A stretch of DNA of 64,000 bases from Aestuarierythrobacter sp037968495 (GTDB taxonomy: Bacteria > Pseudomonadota > Alphaproteobacteria > Sphingomonadales > Sphingomonadaceae): the NCBI GenBank assembly GCA_037968495.1, contig JBBKVP010000043.1, forward strand, positions 55,622 to 119,621, read 5' to 3'. Below the pieces are notes generated by a model. That model was not told the DNA's origin. It did not search any database and saw only the letters and a list, made by a program, of their open reading frames with translations. Shown one piece after another: positions 16,124 to 24,749 of the stretch; within the stretch, counting starts at the first letter, position 1; each line of letters begins with the position of its first letter. Made by a program: the position numbers and the translations under genes.

Positions 16124-16702
16124 ATGACAGAAGACGAAGTTCTCGCCGAATTCCGCGCCAGTGGAGCGCTCCTTGAAGGCCATTTCAAACTGTCTTCAGG
16201 CCTCCACAGCGCCCATTATTTGCAATGCGCGCGCGTGTTAATGGACCCGATGCGCGCCAGCCGACTCGCATCGGCCATCGCTGCTTCGCTGCCACGCGAA
16301 TTGCGTTTTGACATAGATGTCGTCGTGTCGCCTGCGATGGGCGGCGTTATTATCGGCCATGAAATGGGCCGCGCACTAGGCAAAGAAGCCATGTTCCTTG
16401 AACGTCCTGACGGCGAATTTCATTTCCGCCGCGGTTTTGCCCTTGAACAGGGTGCGAAAGTTCTGCTCGTCGAAGATGTCGTCACCACCGGATTATCCTC
16501 GGTCGAGGCCATGAAGGCTGTCAAAGCAGCGGGCGGCGAAGTGTTGGCGCTAACATCATTAGTCGACCGCACCGGCGGCAATATCACTTTCGAAGTGCCG
16601 TTCCTGCCGCTCGTCGCGATAACTTTCCCGACCTATGCCGAAGATGAACTTCCAAAGGACCTCGCAGCGGTCGAAGTCACCAAGCCTGGAAGCCGCGCAT
16701 GA
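16124..16702 (+). CDS. pyrE: Orotate phosphoribosyltransferase
   Basis: A 192-residue PRPP-binding enzyme that makes orotidine monophosphate in pyrimidine synthesis. The PRPP motif V-L-L-V-E-D-V-V-T-T-G is intact, and the F-K-L-S-S-G-L-H-S N-terminal motif binds orotate. The open frame extends upstream to 16022, but MTEDEVLAEF at 16124 is the usual start. It is divergent from ctaC across about 200 bases and starts a plus-strand run in which pdxJ overlaps by ATGA. Confidence 0.96.
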   Translation: MTEDEVLAEFRASGALLEGHFKLSSGLHSAHYLQCARVLMDPMRASRLASAIAASLPRELRFDIDVVVSPAMGGVIIGHEMGRALGKEAMFLERPDGEFHFRRGFALEQGAKVLLVEDVVTTGLSSVEAMKAVKAAGGEVLALTSLVDRTGGNITFEVPFLPLVAITFPTYAEDELPKDLAAVEVTKPGSRA

Positions 16703-17427
16703 GTGGGCGGTTGCGTCTGGGTGTCAATATAGACCACGTTGCGACCATCCGTAACGCGCGTGGCGGCGATCATCCCGATCCAGTGCGCGCTGCGGAAATC
16801 GTCGCAGCCGTTGGCGGTGACGGAATAACTGCACATTTGCGCGAAGACCGCCGCCATATCCGCGATGATGACCTCGCCCGCATCCAGTCAGCCACCGACC
16901 TCCCGCTCAATCTGGAGATGGCCGCGACGGACGAGATGCTGGAGATCGCCTTGCGGCACAGCCCCCACGCGGCTTGCATCGTGCCCGAACGCCGTGAGGA
17001 GCGAACAACTGAGGGTGGATTAGATGCCGCTGGCCAGCACAACCGGATTGCACCCATCGTCTCGCGGCTTGCCGATGCCGGAATTCGCGTCAGCCTGTTC
17101 ATCACACCTGAGGAACGCCAGCTCGAAGCGGCAATGCGGCTGGGTGTGCCCGTCGTCGAATTTCATACGGGTGAATATGCCCATGCCAAGGGGGAGGCAC
17201 GCGCAGCAGAACTACGCCGCCTTTCCGACGTAGCAGCGCTCGCGGTCAAAAACGGCATCGAACCCCACGCGGGCCACGGCCTGACCTATGAAAACGTCCA
17301 GCCAGTCGCCGCCATTCCGCATTTTGCCGAACTTAACATCGGCCACTATCTTGTCGGTGAGGCAGTGTTCGTCGGCCTGGAAGCAGCCGTTCGGCGCATG
17401 CGCGATTTGATGGATGATGCGCGATGA
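16699..17427 (+). CDS. pdxJ: Pyridoxine 5'-phosphate synthase
   Basis: A 242-residue TIM-barrel enzyme that joins 1-deoxyxylulose 5-phosphate and 3-amino-2-oxopropyl phosphate to pyridoxine phosphate. L-G-V-N-I-D-H-V-A-T-I-R-N-A-R-G at the start, the E-M-A-A-T-D-E-M strand, the H-T-G-E-Y-A phosphate loop and G-H-G-L-T-Y-E-N match PdxJ. Overlaps pyrE by ATGA at its start and the next small gene by ATGA at its end. Confidence 0.97.
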   Translation: MSGRLRLGVNIDHVATIRNARGGDHPDPVRAAEIVAAVGGDGITAHLREDRRHIRDDDLARIQSATDLPLNLEMAATDEMLEIALRHSPHAACIVPERREERTTEGGLDAAGQHNRIAPIVSRLADAGIRVSLFITPEERQLEAAMRLGVPVVEFHTGEYAHAKGEARAAELRRLSDVAALAVKNGIEPHAGHGLTYENVQPVAAIPHFAELNIGHYLVGEAVFVGLEAAVRRMRDLMDDAR

Positions 17428-17687
17428 GGTCTGAGTGGCATAAGAAATTTTACCACTTTCAATGGAATTTCGCGCGAGTTTTTCTAATTTTTTGGTGCGT
17501 CCTCGTGTTAGTCATCGTGGTGCTAAATTTGTTGCACGCTCACTCCAAAGAAGAACCGGTTCCTTGGGACTTGCTTCCTATCGGTGTTGGGCTTCTGGCA
17601 GCTGGCATGGCGATAACCTTCGCGATGAGACTCTGGTTCAACTTTATTGCTGGCGAAGAAATTTTCAAATGGTGGTATAGAGAATGA
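17424..17687 (+). CDS. Small two-helix membrane protein between pdxJ and acpS
   Basis: An 87-residue protein with two predicted membrane helices (about 17-38 and 50-72) and basic/aromatic ends (W-H-K-K-F-Y-H-F and K-W-W-Y-R-E). Its base composition is visibly more AT-rich than that of its neighbours. It overlaps pdxJ and acpS by ATGA on both sides, so it is translated as part of the run. I do not recognise the family. The compositional contrast may reflect a recent insertion into an otherwise conserved pdxJ-acpS junction. Confidence 0.65.
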   Translation: MRSEWHKKFYHFQWNFARVFLIFWCVLVLVIVVLNLLHAHSKEEPVPWDLLPIGVGLLAAGMAITFAMRLWFNFIAGEEIFKWWYRE

Positions 17688-18085
17688 TCATCGGAATGGG
17701 CAGCGACCTCTGCAATATCGAGCGGATCGAGAAAGCACTAGACCGCCACGGTGAACGTTTTGAAAGGCGCAGTTTCACTGAAATCGAGCGCGCGAAAGCG
17801 GCCAAACGGCCCTTCACCCGCGCTGGCACTTACGCGAAACGGTTTGCCGCGAAGGAAGCTTTCTCCAAAGCAGTCGGCACCGGCTTTTACAGCGGCGTCT
17901 ATATGAAGGACATTGGCGTGGTGAATGCCAAGTCAGGCGCGCCGACGCTCGCGCTGACCAATGGCGCTGCAAAGCGGCTTGCGGAACTCACTCCAGCGGG
18001 CCATGAGGCCATCGTTCATCTCACCCTCACCGATGATCATCCATGGGCCATGGCTCATGTGGTGATAGAGGCCCGCCCCAAGTAA
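17684..18085 (+). CDS. acpS: Holo-[acyl-carrier-protein] synthase
   Basis: A 133-residue phosphopantetheinyl transferase. I-I-G-M-G-S-D-L-C-N-I-E-R-I-E begins with the metal-binding Asp, and the second motif R-F-A-A-K-E-A-F-S-K-A is intact. It moves 4'-phosphopantetheine from CoA to apo-ACP. Start overlaps the preceding small gene by ATGA; lepB follows two bases after the stop, as in many alphaproteobacteria. Confidence 0.96.
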   Translation: MIIGMGSDLCNIERIEKALDRHGERFERRSFTEIERAKAAKRPFTRAGTYAKRFAAKEAFSKAVGTGFYSGVYMKDIGVVNAKSGAPTLALTNGAAKRLAELTPAGHEAIVHLTLTDDHPWAMAHVVIEARPK

Positions 18086-18087
18086 CA

Positions 18088-19026
18088 ATGTCAGTTTCCG
18101 GTAACCCCACGATGTCGCCAGCCAGCGCAGACAACAATGCAAACGATAATGTCGACTCCGGCGAGTCCGAGAAAATCAATTGGTTCGCGGAATTTCGCGG
18201 TCTGGCTTTAATGCTGCTCGCAGTCTTGGCGTTCCATAGTCTAGTGGCCAAGCCCTTTTACATCCCCAGTACATCCATGATGCCTAACCTACTGGTCGGT
18301 GACCGGCTGGTGGTGACCAAATATCCTTACGGCTGGAGCTGGGTCTCGGCGAGCTTCCACGTCCTGCCTCGCAGCGAAACGCGCATTTGGCCCGCGACGC
18401 CTGAATATGGCGACATCGTAGTGCCCGTCCCGCCCACCAAGGATGAGGATTACATCAAGCGTGTAGTCGCCGTGCCGGGTGACAGGATCGCAGTCGTCAA
18501 CGGACGGATTGTTCTCAACGGCCAGCAGATCAAACGTGAAACTGTGCCTGCCGTGCGCATCTCCGCAGCAGACACTCATATCTGCGACGGAAGCTCGTGC
18601 CTTGATGATTTCGAGGATTACCGCACGCGCCTGCCGACCGGCGATGAGGTGTTCGAGGTTCCGACCTACCGCGAAACGCTACCCAATGGCGCAACATATT
18701 TAGTGATCGATCATATGGATAGCACCTATGACAACTTCCAGGAAATCACTGTTCCGGAAGGCCATGTTTTCGTAATGGGCGACAACCGAGACCATTCTGC
18801 TGACAGCCGCGCACCAGCTGGCAATGGCGGGCTGGATGGACCTGTTCCGCTGGAAAACATCGGCGGGCGGGCCGAGTTCATCACCTTCTCGCTTGACGGA
18901 TCGACTACCTGGAACCCGCTTAGCTGGTGGTCTTCCTTGCGTGATGGCCGCGCGTGGACCACATTGCGGCCAGAAATTGCTTCCGGGGCTGTCGCAGCAG
19001 GGACTGAAGATGAGCAGGACGACTGA
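18088..19026 (+). CDS. lepB: Signal peptidase I
   Basis: A 312-residue type I signal peptidase. Catalytic Ser63 lies in I-P-S-T-S-M-M-P and the general base Lys124 in Y-I-K-R-V-V-A-V-P-G-D; the G-D-N-R-D-H-S-A-D-S-R motif is also present. One membrane helix at about 35-52 precedes the periplasmic catalytic domain. It removes signal peptides from exported proteins. The frame extends upstream to 18043 inside acpS, but the ATG at 18088 directly after the acpS stop is chosen. Unlike many relatives, rnc and era do not follow it here. Confidence 0.96.
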   Translation: MSVSGNPTMSPASADNNANDNVDSGESEKINWFAEFRGLALMLLAVLAFHSLVAKPFYIPSTSMMPNLLVGDRLVVTKYPYGWSWVSASFHVLPRSETRIWPATPEYGDIVVPVPPTKDEDYIKRVVAVPGDRIAVVNGRIVLNGQQIKRETVPAVRISAADTHICDGSSCLDDFEDYRTRLPTGDEVFEVPTYRETLPNGATYLVIDHMDSTYDNFQEITVPEGHVFVMGDNRDHSADSRAPAGNGGLDGPVPLENIGGRAEFITFSLDGSTTWNPLSWWSSLRDGRAWTTLRPEIASGAVAAGTEDEQDD

Positions 19027-20098
19027 AAAGGACGATACGGCGGGGGAGATTGGCTCCAGCCCGGCTCGTATCCGTAATCCCGAACTGCGCGCTGAAGCTT
19101 GGAAGGCGCTCGTCTGGGTCGCGATTTTCGGGATCGCTGCACTTGCAGTTTATCTTTCCCAGTCTCTGCTGGTGATTTTCGGCGCGATTGTCTTCGCTTC
19201 GATGATCGACGGGGGCACCCGGCTGCTCGGGCGAGTGCTCAAAATCGGGCGCGCATGGCGGGTCATGATTGTTCTCGTATTCAGCACCTCCTTCGTTATC
19301 TGGTTAGCAATGTTTGCCGGCACACAAATATCGCGCGAAGCAGCCGAACTGCCCGCGATTGTGATCAACCAGACAGAGGTTTTGCTGCGATGGGCGCAAG
19401 AACAAGGCTTCGGGATCGAACTTCAGGATGTAACTAACGTCGCCGGAAACCTCATCAGCGGTGTCGGCACTATCACCCGCGCGATCGGCGGTTTTGTCGG
19501 CGGGTTGACCACCATGGTCCTGATCGTGATCATCGGCATTTACTTGGCTGCCGAACCTAACATTTACGAGCGCGGCGTTGCATGGATGCTGCCCCGCGCG
19601 CATCGCCGCAACTTTTACCACACGGCATCGCGAATGGGATTTGCGATGCGCCGCCTGCTGTTCGGGCGGATTGTCGGTATGGTAATCGAAGGGCTGTTCA
19701 CCTGGGCCATGCTTGCGCTTTACGGTGTACCTATGGCTGCGCTGCTGGGCCTAATGACCGGGATGCTGGCCTTCATTCCCAATCTCGGCGCACTGCTATC
19801 CGGCATTCTGATGGTGCTGGTCGGCTTCTCCGGAGGGGTCGACATGGGAATTTACACGATCTTCGTCTACTTCTTCGTCCAGACTATCGATGGCTATTTG
19901 CTCGTCCCGATGATTGCGCGCAAAGCGGTGGACTTGGCACCGGCATTGGTGCTGGCCACGCAGCTGATCCTTGGCGTGTTGTTCGGCATTCTGGGTCTCG
20001 CACTGGCGGATCCGCTGCTTGCCATGATCAAGACCGGGCTGGAAAGCCGTGCTGACCGGCTCGATTGCGACGAAGCAAACGACGAAGCACCGGCTTAG
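19010..20098 (+). CDS. AI-2E family membrane permease
   Basis: A 362-residue protein of the AI-2E/YdiK/PerM family with about seven to eight membrane helices. The G-M-L-A-F-I-P-N-L-G-A-L-L-S-G-I stretch and the Y-L-L-V-P-M-I-A-R-K-A-V-D-L-A-P-A family motif are clear. Members have been linked to autoinducer-2 export or sodium/proton antiport; the substrate cannot be told. The chosen ATG at 19010 overlaps the end of lepB by 17 bases; the frame is open further upstream inside lepB but with no likely coding value. Confidence 0.88.
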   Translation: MSRTTEKDDTAGEIGSSPARIRNPELRAEAWKALVWVAIFGIAALAVYLSQSLLVIFGAIVFASMIDGGTRLLGRVLKIGRAWRVMIVLVFSTSFVIWLAMFAGTQISREAAELPAIVINQTEVLLRWAQEQGFGIELQDVTNVAGNLISGVGTITRAIGGFVGGLTTMVLIVIIGIYLAAEPNIYERGVAWMLPRAHRRNFYHTASRMGFAMRRLLFGRIVGMVIEGLFTWAMLALYGVPMAALLGLMTGMLAFIPNLGALLSGILMVLVGFSGGVDMGIYTIFVYFFVQTIDGYLLVPMIARKAVDLAPALVLATQLILGVLFGILGLALADPLLAMIKTGLESRADRLDCDEANDEAPA

Positions 20099-20113
20099 GA
20101 GACTACCTTACCA

Positions 20114-21337
20114 ATGGCTCGCAAGTTCCTCTATCTGGTTGCCTTTCTGATCGTGCTCGTGATCGGCGGCTTTATGGCGCTCAACATCTGGCAGCGCGAA
20201 GCGACGGAATTCGCTTTCGTTCCGCGCACAGAGTTCGTCGAACAAGTCGCGCTTGAACAGAACGCATATGAAGACCCTGCGATGTGGTATTCGCGGCCGG
20301 GGATCGGCGTGTCCGACCCGTCGCGCTGGCAGCCTGCACCGCGCGCCGAAGCACCAAAGCCGCCCTCGCCGTTGAATCCTGCAACGCAAGTTCGCGCCGC
20401 GGCAGTTCCGACGGCGAAGCGCGCCGGAAATGTTGCAAAACTTGTGCCAGAAACACCTAAATTCGCAGTCTTCTTTGTTCATCCGACTAGTTATGTCCCG
20501 CTCAGCGTCAGCAGTGACACACAGTGGAATGCTTCGCTGGGCAATGAATCAGCGGACGAACTGGCGCGAGTGTATTTGCGAGGCATGGCCAGTCCGTTCA
20601 ACGCAGCCGATGAAATCTGGGCGCCGAAATACCGACAGGCGGCGGTCGGCGCGTTTCTTACCGACCAAGACGAATCAAAACTGGCGATTGATGCCGCATA
20701 CCGCGATGTCGAGCAGGCCTTTGATTTTTTCGTGCAAAGCGTGGACAAAAACGAACCAATTGTACTTGCCGGGCACAGTCAAGGTGCGCTGCACATTTTG
20801 CGCCTACTCCGCGAAAAAGTGAATGGAACCCCGCTCGAATCGCGCATCGCTGCGGTCTATCCCATCGGATGGCCGATTTCGGTCGAACATGATCTGCCAG
20901 CACTTGGCTTTCCGGCATGCGCTACTGCAGCACAAGCAGGCTGCATAGTCAGTTGGAGCAGCTTCGCCGAACCAGCCGATCCTTCGACGCTGATGCGCTA
21001 TTATGGCAATTCGCCCGGGTTCGACGGAAAGCTTCGAGGCAACAGTACAATCCTTTGCACCAATCCTCTGACGGGGCAAATTGGCGGCAGCGCGCCAGCC
21101 TCTGCAAATCTCGGCACTCTGGTACCAGATGAAGAAGTAAAAACTGCCGAGTTGGTTATTGGCGCAGTGCCCGCTCGTTGCAATGATAGCGGCATTCTGC
21201 TGATCGGTGATCCGCCGAAGCTTGGCTCTGCAGTGCTCCCCGGAAACAATTATCACGTCTATGACATCCCGCTGTTCTGGCGCAATTTGCAGGAGGACGT
21301 GGCCCGCCGCGCCCGCGCATGGCAGGCAGCGCGCTGA
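20114..21337 (+). CDS. DUF3089 alpha/beta-hydrolase-like protein
   Basis: A 407-residue protein anchored by one N-terminal helix (about 7-24). The body carries the F-V-H-P-T-S-Y strand near 121-127 and the nucleophile elbow G-H-S-Q-G with Ser222, which together mark the DUF3089 family of the alpha/beta hydrolase fold. It should be a serine hydrolase facing the periplasm; no substrate is known. A Pro/Ala-rich linker spans about residues 70-100. It starts 15 bases after the AI-2E permease and overlaps ruvX by 19 bases. Confidence 0.82.
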   Translation: MARKFLYLVAFLIVLVIGGFMALNIWQREATEFAFVPRTEFVEQVALEQNAYEDPAMWYSRPGIGVSDPSRWQPAPRAEAPKPPSPLNPATQVRAAAVPTAKRAGNVAKLVPETPKFAVFFVHPTSYVPLSVSSDTQWNASLGNESADELARVYLRGMASPFNAADEIWAPKYRQAAVGAFLTDQDESKLAIDAAYRDVEQAFDFFVQSVDKNEPIVLAGHSQGALHILRLLREKVNGTPLESRIAAVYPIGWPISVEHDLPALGFPACATAAQAGCIVSWSSFAEPADPSTLMRYYGNSPGFDGKLRGNSTILCTNPLTGQIGGSAPASANLGTLVPDEEVKTAELVIGAVPARCNDSGILLIGDPPKLGSAVLPGNNYHVYDIPLFWRNLQEDVARRARAWQAAR

Positions 21338-21801
21338 TCCACGATATGGCACCGCCGTTTCGGGATGCATTCCCGAATGGCGGCGTGCTGATGGCACTAG
21401 ACCTCGGCACGAAGACCATCGGCACGGCATTTTGCGACGCTGGGTGGCGCTTTGCGACTGCGGGCAAAACACTCCCTAGGGGCAAGTTCACCCGCGACCG
21501 CGTTTCTATCGAGGCTTTGCTGAAAGACCGCAGCGCGGCGGGCATAGTCATTGGCCTTCCGCTCAATATGGATGGCAGCGAAGGTCCGCGCGCTCAGGCC
21601 AGCCGCGCCTATGCCCGCAACCTTGCCGATCTGGGCCTGCCTCTCCTGATGTGGGACGAGCGCCTCTCCACCGCCAGCGCCGAACGCGATCTGATCGCGC
21701 AAGATTTCAGCCGTGCTAAACGGGCGGAACGGATCGACTCCCACGCCGCCGCAGTAATCTTACAAGCTGCGATCGACGCCCTGGCTGGCAACGCGTTTTA
21801 G
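21319..21801 (+). CDS. ruvX: Putative pre-16S rRNA nuclease / Holliday junction resolvase YqgF
   Basis: A 160-residue RNase H-fold protein. The acidic residues of the active site lie in A-L-D-L-G-T-K-T-I-G (first Asp), W-D-E-R-L-S-T-A-S-A-E (central Glu) and D-S-H-A-A-A-V-I-L (last Asp). In E. coli the homologue trims the 16S rRNA 5' end. The first ATG (21319) overlaps the preceding gene by 19 bases; a later ATG at 21346 would avoid this and cannot be excluded. Confidence 0.93.
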   Translation: MAGSALIHDMAPPFRDAFPNGGVLMALDLGTKTIGTAFCDAGWRFATAGKTLPRGKFTRDRVSIEALLKDRSAAGIVIGLPLNMDGSEGPRAQASRAYARNLADLGLPLLMWDERLSTASAERDLIAQDFSRAKRAERIDSHAAAVILQAAIDALAGNAF

Positions 21802-21841
21802 GCTTTGCTTTCCTGTCGCTCGCACGGCAGAGGATGCCCCG

Positions 21842-22282
21842 ATGGCAACAACTCCCAGCTTTTTTGATCCCAGCAAAGCCGCTGTGCTGTTGCAGCATGG
21901 CCATTCCGGCTGGCTGGGCACTGAATATCTGGATCACGGGCCGAACTGGGTAGAGCTTGCTCTTCCGTGGCAGGAAAAGCTGGTCGGGCAGCCCGAAACC
22001 GGCATCATCGCTTCTGGCCCGATTATCGCCATGATGGATATGGCAACTGCACTTTCGGCATGGACGAAGCGCGGCAAGTTCGTCGGACAGGCAACGTTAG
22101 ACCTGCGGGTAGATTATACTCGGCCCGCGCGTCCTCAACACACCGTCATCGGGCGCGGCGAATGCTATAAGCTGACCAAATCCGCCGCATTTGTGCGCGG
22201 GATCGCGCATGATGGCGATCCGGATGATCCGGTGGCCCATGTTGCGGGCGTGTTCATGACATTGCAGGTACCGCGCGCATGA
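21842..22282 (+). CDS. PaaI family hotdog thioesterase, copy 1
   Basis: A 146-residue hotdog-fold protein. The G-P-I-I-A-M-M-D-M-A-T-A-L-S-A-W helix and the L-R-V-D-Y-T-R-P-A strand match the PaaI/YdiI thioesterases, which hydrolyse acyl-CoA. The usual H-G-G at the helix start is S-G-P here, so activity may be altered. It overlaps the next gene, a paralogue, by ATGA; the pair probably works as a heteromer or on related substrates. Confidence 0.78.
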   Translation: MATTPSFFDPSKAAVLLQHGHSGWLGTEYLDHGPNWVELALPWQEKLVGQPETGIIASGPIIAMMDMATALSAWTKRGKFVGQATLDLRVDYTRPARPQHTVIGRGECYKLTKSAAFVRGIAHDGDPDDPVAHVAGVFMTLQVPRA

Positions 22283-22692
22283 GCGGTCTGCCTGATAGCC
22301 CTACCCTGCCGCCCTATGCACAAGCGATGGGTATGGTCGTCGATCAGCTCGAAGGCACCACGCCCATTCTCGCGATGGACTTTGCCGATCATGTGCAAGG
22401 GCGCCCAGGATATTTGCATGGCGGTGCCATCAGCGGCTTGCTCGAAATGGCCGGCTTTGCGGCTTTGCGCGCGCATTTGGACGCCGAAGACAGCGACCGT
22501 GCACTGAAGCCGATCAATGTCTCGATACAGTTTCTCCGCGGCGGAAAGTCGCAAACCACCTATGCCGCCGGGCGCATTCACCGCGTTGGTCGGCGAAACG
22601 GCCATGTGCTAGTCGAAGCGTGGCAGGATGACCGCGAGAACCCCATCGCCAGCGCCGTAATGAATATATTGATCGCGCCAGCCGAAGACTAA
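22279..22692 (+). CDS. PaaI family hotdog thioesterase, copy 2
   Basis: A 137-residue hotdog protein of the same family as the gene before it. Here the active-site region reads L-H-G-G-A-I-S-G-L-L-E-M-A, the standard HGG with the catalytic acidic residue. The strand I-N-V-S-I-Q-F-L-R-G-G follows. It probably hydrolyses acyl-CoA thioesters. Translated by coupling from copy 1 (ATGA). Its stop overlaps by four bases the stop of the convergent siroheme-type gene. Confidence 0.82.
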   Translation: MSGLPDSPTLPPYAQAMGMVVDQLEGTTPILAMDFADHVQGRPGYLHGGAISGLLEMAGFAALRAHLDAEDSDRALKPINVSIQFLRGGKSQTTYAAGRIHRVGRRNGHVLVEAWQDDRENPIASAVMNILIAPAED

Positions 22693-23459
22693 GCACGGCG
22701 CAATTCGACCGTCAGACCGGTCAGATCACCCGGATCATCATCAAGATTTAAGCGGACCGCATCAGCCCTTGCGCGGTCGATAATGGGTTTCGTGATGCCG
22801 GCATCCGACAGCACAGTGTCCGCCCGCCCGAGTAGCCGCGCCTGCCGCAATGTAAGCTCTTCGGGGTCATCGCTAGTGATAGTCAGCGACACGCGCTCAT
22901 TGGCGGAGGGGTCATCTGTATTGGCAAGCCAATCGCCAACCGAGCTATCCGAGTGACCGCCCAAGGGATCAAGCGCCCCGCCCTCTGCCAAAGCCGCATC
23001 AAGCGCCTGCCTGCGCTGGCCGCTATCAGGAAATCTCTCACGCAATTTGGTGCGCGCAGAAGCGAGCGCATTTGCTAGCTCACCAAGTCGCGCGGGCAGC
23101 ATTGCCTCAAGCCGCAATCTGATATGTTTGGCGAGGCCGGCAGAGGCTCCGCCCGTGCCCACAGCGATCAGTACCGGGTCACGGTCAACCAATGCGGGCG
23201 TGGTGAACTCACACAGCGCAGGCCGGTCGACGACATTCACGAGCAATCCCAGCCGCCGCAGCCTAAGCGCCGCAGCCTTGGCTTCGGCCTCATTCTCAAT
23301 CCCGACAAAGGCGAGTTTGGCGTGGTGCGCTTCGGGTTCACCCACGCAGATACCGCCAGCACGCTCAACCAGCCGCCGTTTGGCTGCTGCTTCCTCACCA
23401 TCACCCATTACGACAACGCGCGTGCCAGCGATCTTGTGGAATAGCGGCAGTGTCTTCAC
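22689..23459 (-). CDS. Siroheme synthase N-terminal-type protein with a truncated methyltransferase end
   Basis: A 256-residue protein. Residues 1 to about 150 match the precorrin-2 dehydrogenase/ferrochelatase part of CysG: L-P-L-F-H-K-I-A-G-T-R-V-V-V-M-G-D-G-E-E, then A-V-G-T-G-G-A-S at the active-site region. The C-terminal part begins like the uroporphyrinogen methyltransferase domain (E-E-L-T-L-R-Q-A-R-L-L-G-R-A-D-T-V-L-S-D) but stops about 50 residues later, so no methyltransferase activity can be expected from it. The glycine-rich NAD loop is G-D-G rather than GGG. Role probably in siroheme synthesis, with methylation done elsewhere. Overlaps the end of lysA by ATGA. Confidence 0.8.
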   Translation of the reverse strand: MKTLPLFHKIAGTRVVVMGDGEEAAAKRRLVERAGGICVGEPEAHHAKLAFVGIENEAEAKAAALRLRRLGLLVNVVDRPALCEFTTPALVDRDPVLIAVGTGGASAGLAKHIRLRLEAMLPARLGELANALASARTKLRERFPDSGQRRQALDAALAEGGALDPLGGHSDSSVGDWLANTDDPSANERVSLTITSDDPEELTLRQARLLGRADTVLSDAGITKPIIDRARADAVRLNLDDDPGDLTGLTVELRRA

Positions 23460-24718
23460 GCGAGCCAGTCCGGAATACGCTCGGCATCCATAATTGCGCC
23501 TGCCAGCAACCGGTCTGCAACCACAGCGAACTTGTCGCCGTCCACCAGCACTTCAGCCACAAAGCCGCGGCTATTGTAACTGCTCGCCATGGTCGCGCCG
23601 TAAGCACCCGCGGTGCGGAACACCGCCAAATCGCCGGACGCAAGCGTGTCCATTTCGCGGTTCATCGCAAAGGTATCGCCCGTCTCGCAAATCGGCCCAA
23701 CAATATGCGAGACACTGCGCACACCCTTGGGCTCAACAGCGTCAATATCGTGCCACGCGCCGTACATTGCGGGGCGCGCGAGATCGTTCATCGCTGCATC
23801 GACCACCACAAATGGGCTGGCGTTGGAGCTGCGCTTCACACGGATGACTTTGGTCAGCAACACTCCGGCGTTGCCAGCAATCACACGGCCCGGTTCAAAG
23901 GCAAGCGCTACATCCCAATCCTTGGTGACGCGGGCTACCATCGCCCCATATTCTGCTGGTGATGGAAGTGTCTCGCCTGCCTTATAAGGCACGCCGAGCC
24001 CGCCGCCCAAATCAGCATGGGTCACGCTCTGCCCCGCCGCGCGCAGCTCCGCGATCAGCGTGCCGACTTTGCCGAAGGCCGTCTCAAGCGGCTCAAGGTT
24101 TGCCAGCTGGCTGCCGATATGGACCGCAATGCCGCGCATATCGAGGCCGGGGAGCGCCGCGAGCATCGCGTAAATCTCGGCCGCGCGGTTGATTGGTACG
24201 CCAAACTTGTTCTCCGCCTTACCCGTGGAGATTTTCTCATGCGTTCCGGCGTCGACGTCAGGGTTTACCCGCAGGGCGCAGCGCGCGATCTTACCGTTCT
24301 GCGTTGCAATATCGGCCAGTTCGCGGCCTTCTTCTTCGGATTCTAGATTGAACTGCCCAATGCCGGCATCCAGCCCCTGCATCAGCTCTGCATCAGTCTT
24401 GCCGACACCCGAAAACACGATCTTTTCAGGGACCATATCGGCGGCAAGTGCGCGGGCAAGCTCGCCGCCTGAAACAACGTCTGCACCGTAACCCTCCTGC
24501 TGCAGCACTTTGAGCACCGCGAGGTTAGGATTAGACTTTACTGCGAAGTGGATTTGCGGATTATCCAGTGCAGACAGGCCGTCGCGAAAGACGCGGGCGT
24601 GGCGCTGCAAAGTTGCACGTGAGTACACGTATACGGGTGTGCCAACCTCTGCCGCGATGGCTGGTAACGGCACATCCTCGCAATGCAGAACGCCGTCTCT
24701 TAGTTGAAAATGATTCAT
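23456..24718 (-). CDS. lysA: Diaminopimelate decarboxylase
   Basis: A 420-residue fold-III PLP enzyme that decarboxylates meso-diaminopimelate to lysine. The PLP lysine lies in I-H-F-A-V-K-S-N-P-N, the H-I-G-S-Q-L motif and the G-G-G-L-G-V-P-Y loop bind cofactor, and the G-P-I-C-E-T-G-D motif supplies the active-site cysteine. Full length. It follows the small LptM-like lipoprotein by 31 bases and overlaps the siroheme-type gene. Confidence 0.98.
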   Translation of the reverse strand: MNHFQLRDGVLHCEDVPLPAIAAEVGTPVYVYSRATLQRHARVFRDGLSALDNPQIHFAVKSNPNLAVLKVLQQEGYGADVVSGGELARALAADMVPEKIVFSGVGKTDAELMQGLDAGIGQFNLESEEEGRELADIATQNGKIARCALRVNPDVDAGTHEKISTGKAENKFGVPINRAAEIYAMLAALPGLDMRGIAVHIGSQLANLEPLETAFGKVGTLIAELRAAGQSVTHADLGGGLGVPYKAGETLPSPAEYGAMVARVTKDWDVALAFEPGRVIAGNAGVLLTKVIRVKRSSNASPFVVVDAAMNDLARPAMYGAWHDIDAVEPKGVRSVSHIVGPICETGDTFAMNREMDTLASGDLAVFRTAGAYGATMASSYNSRGFVAEVLVDGDKFAVVADRLLAGAIMDAERIPDWLA

Positions 24719-24749
24719 GGAATTTACGCCGAACTAGTGGGAAGAAGGG

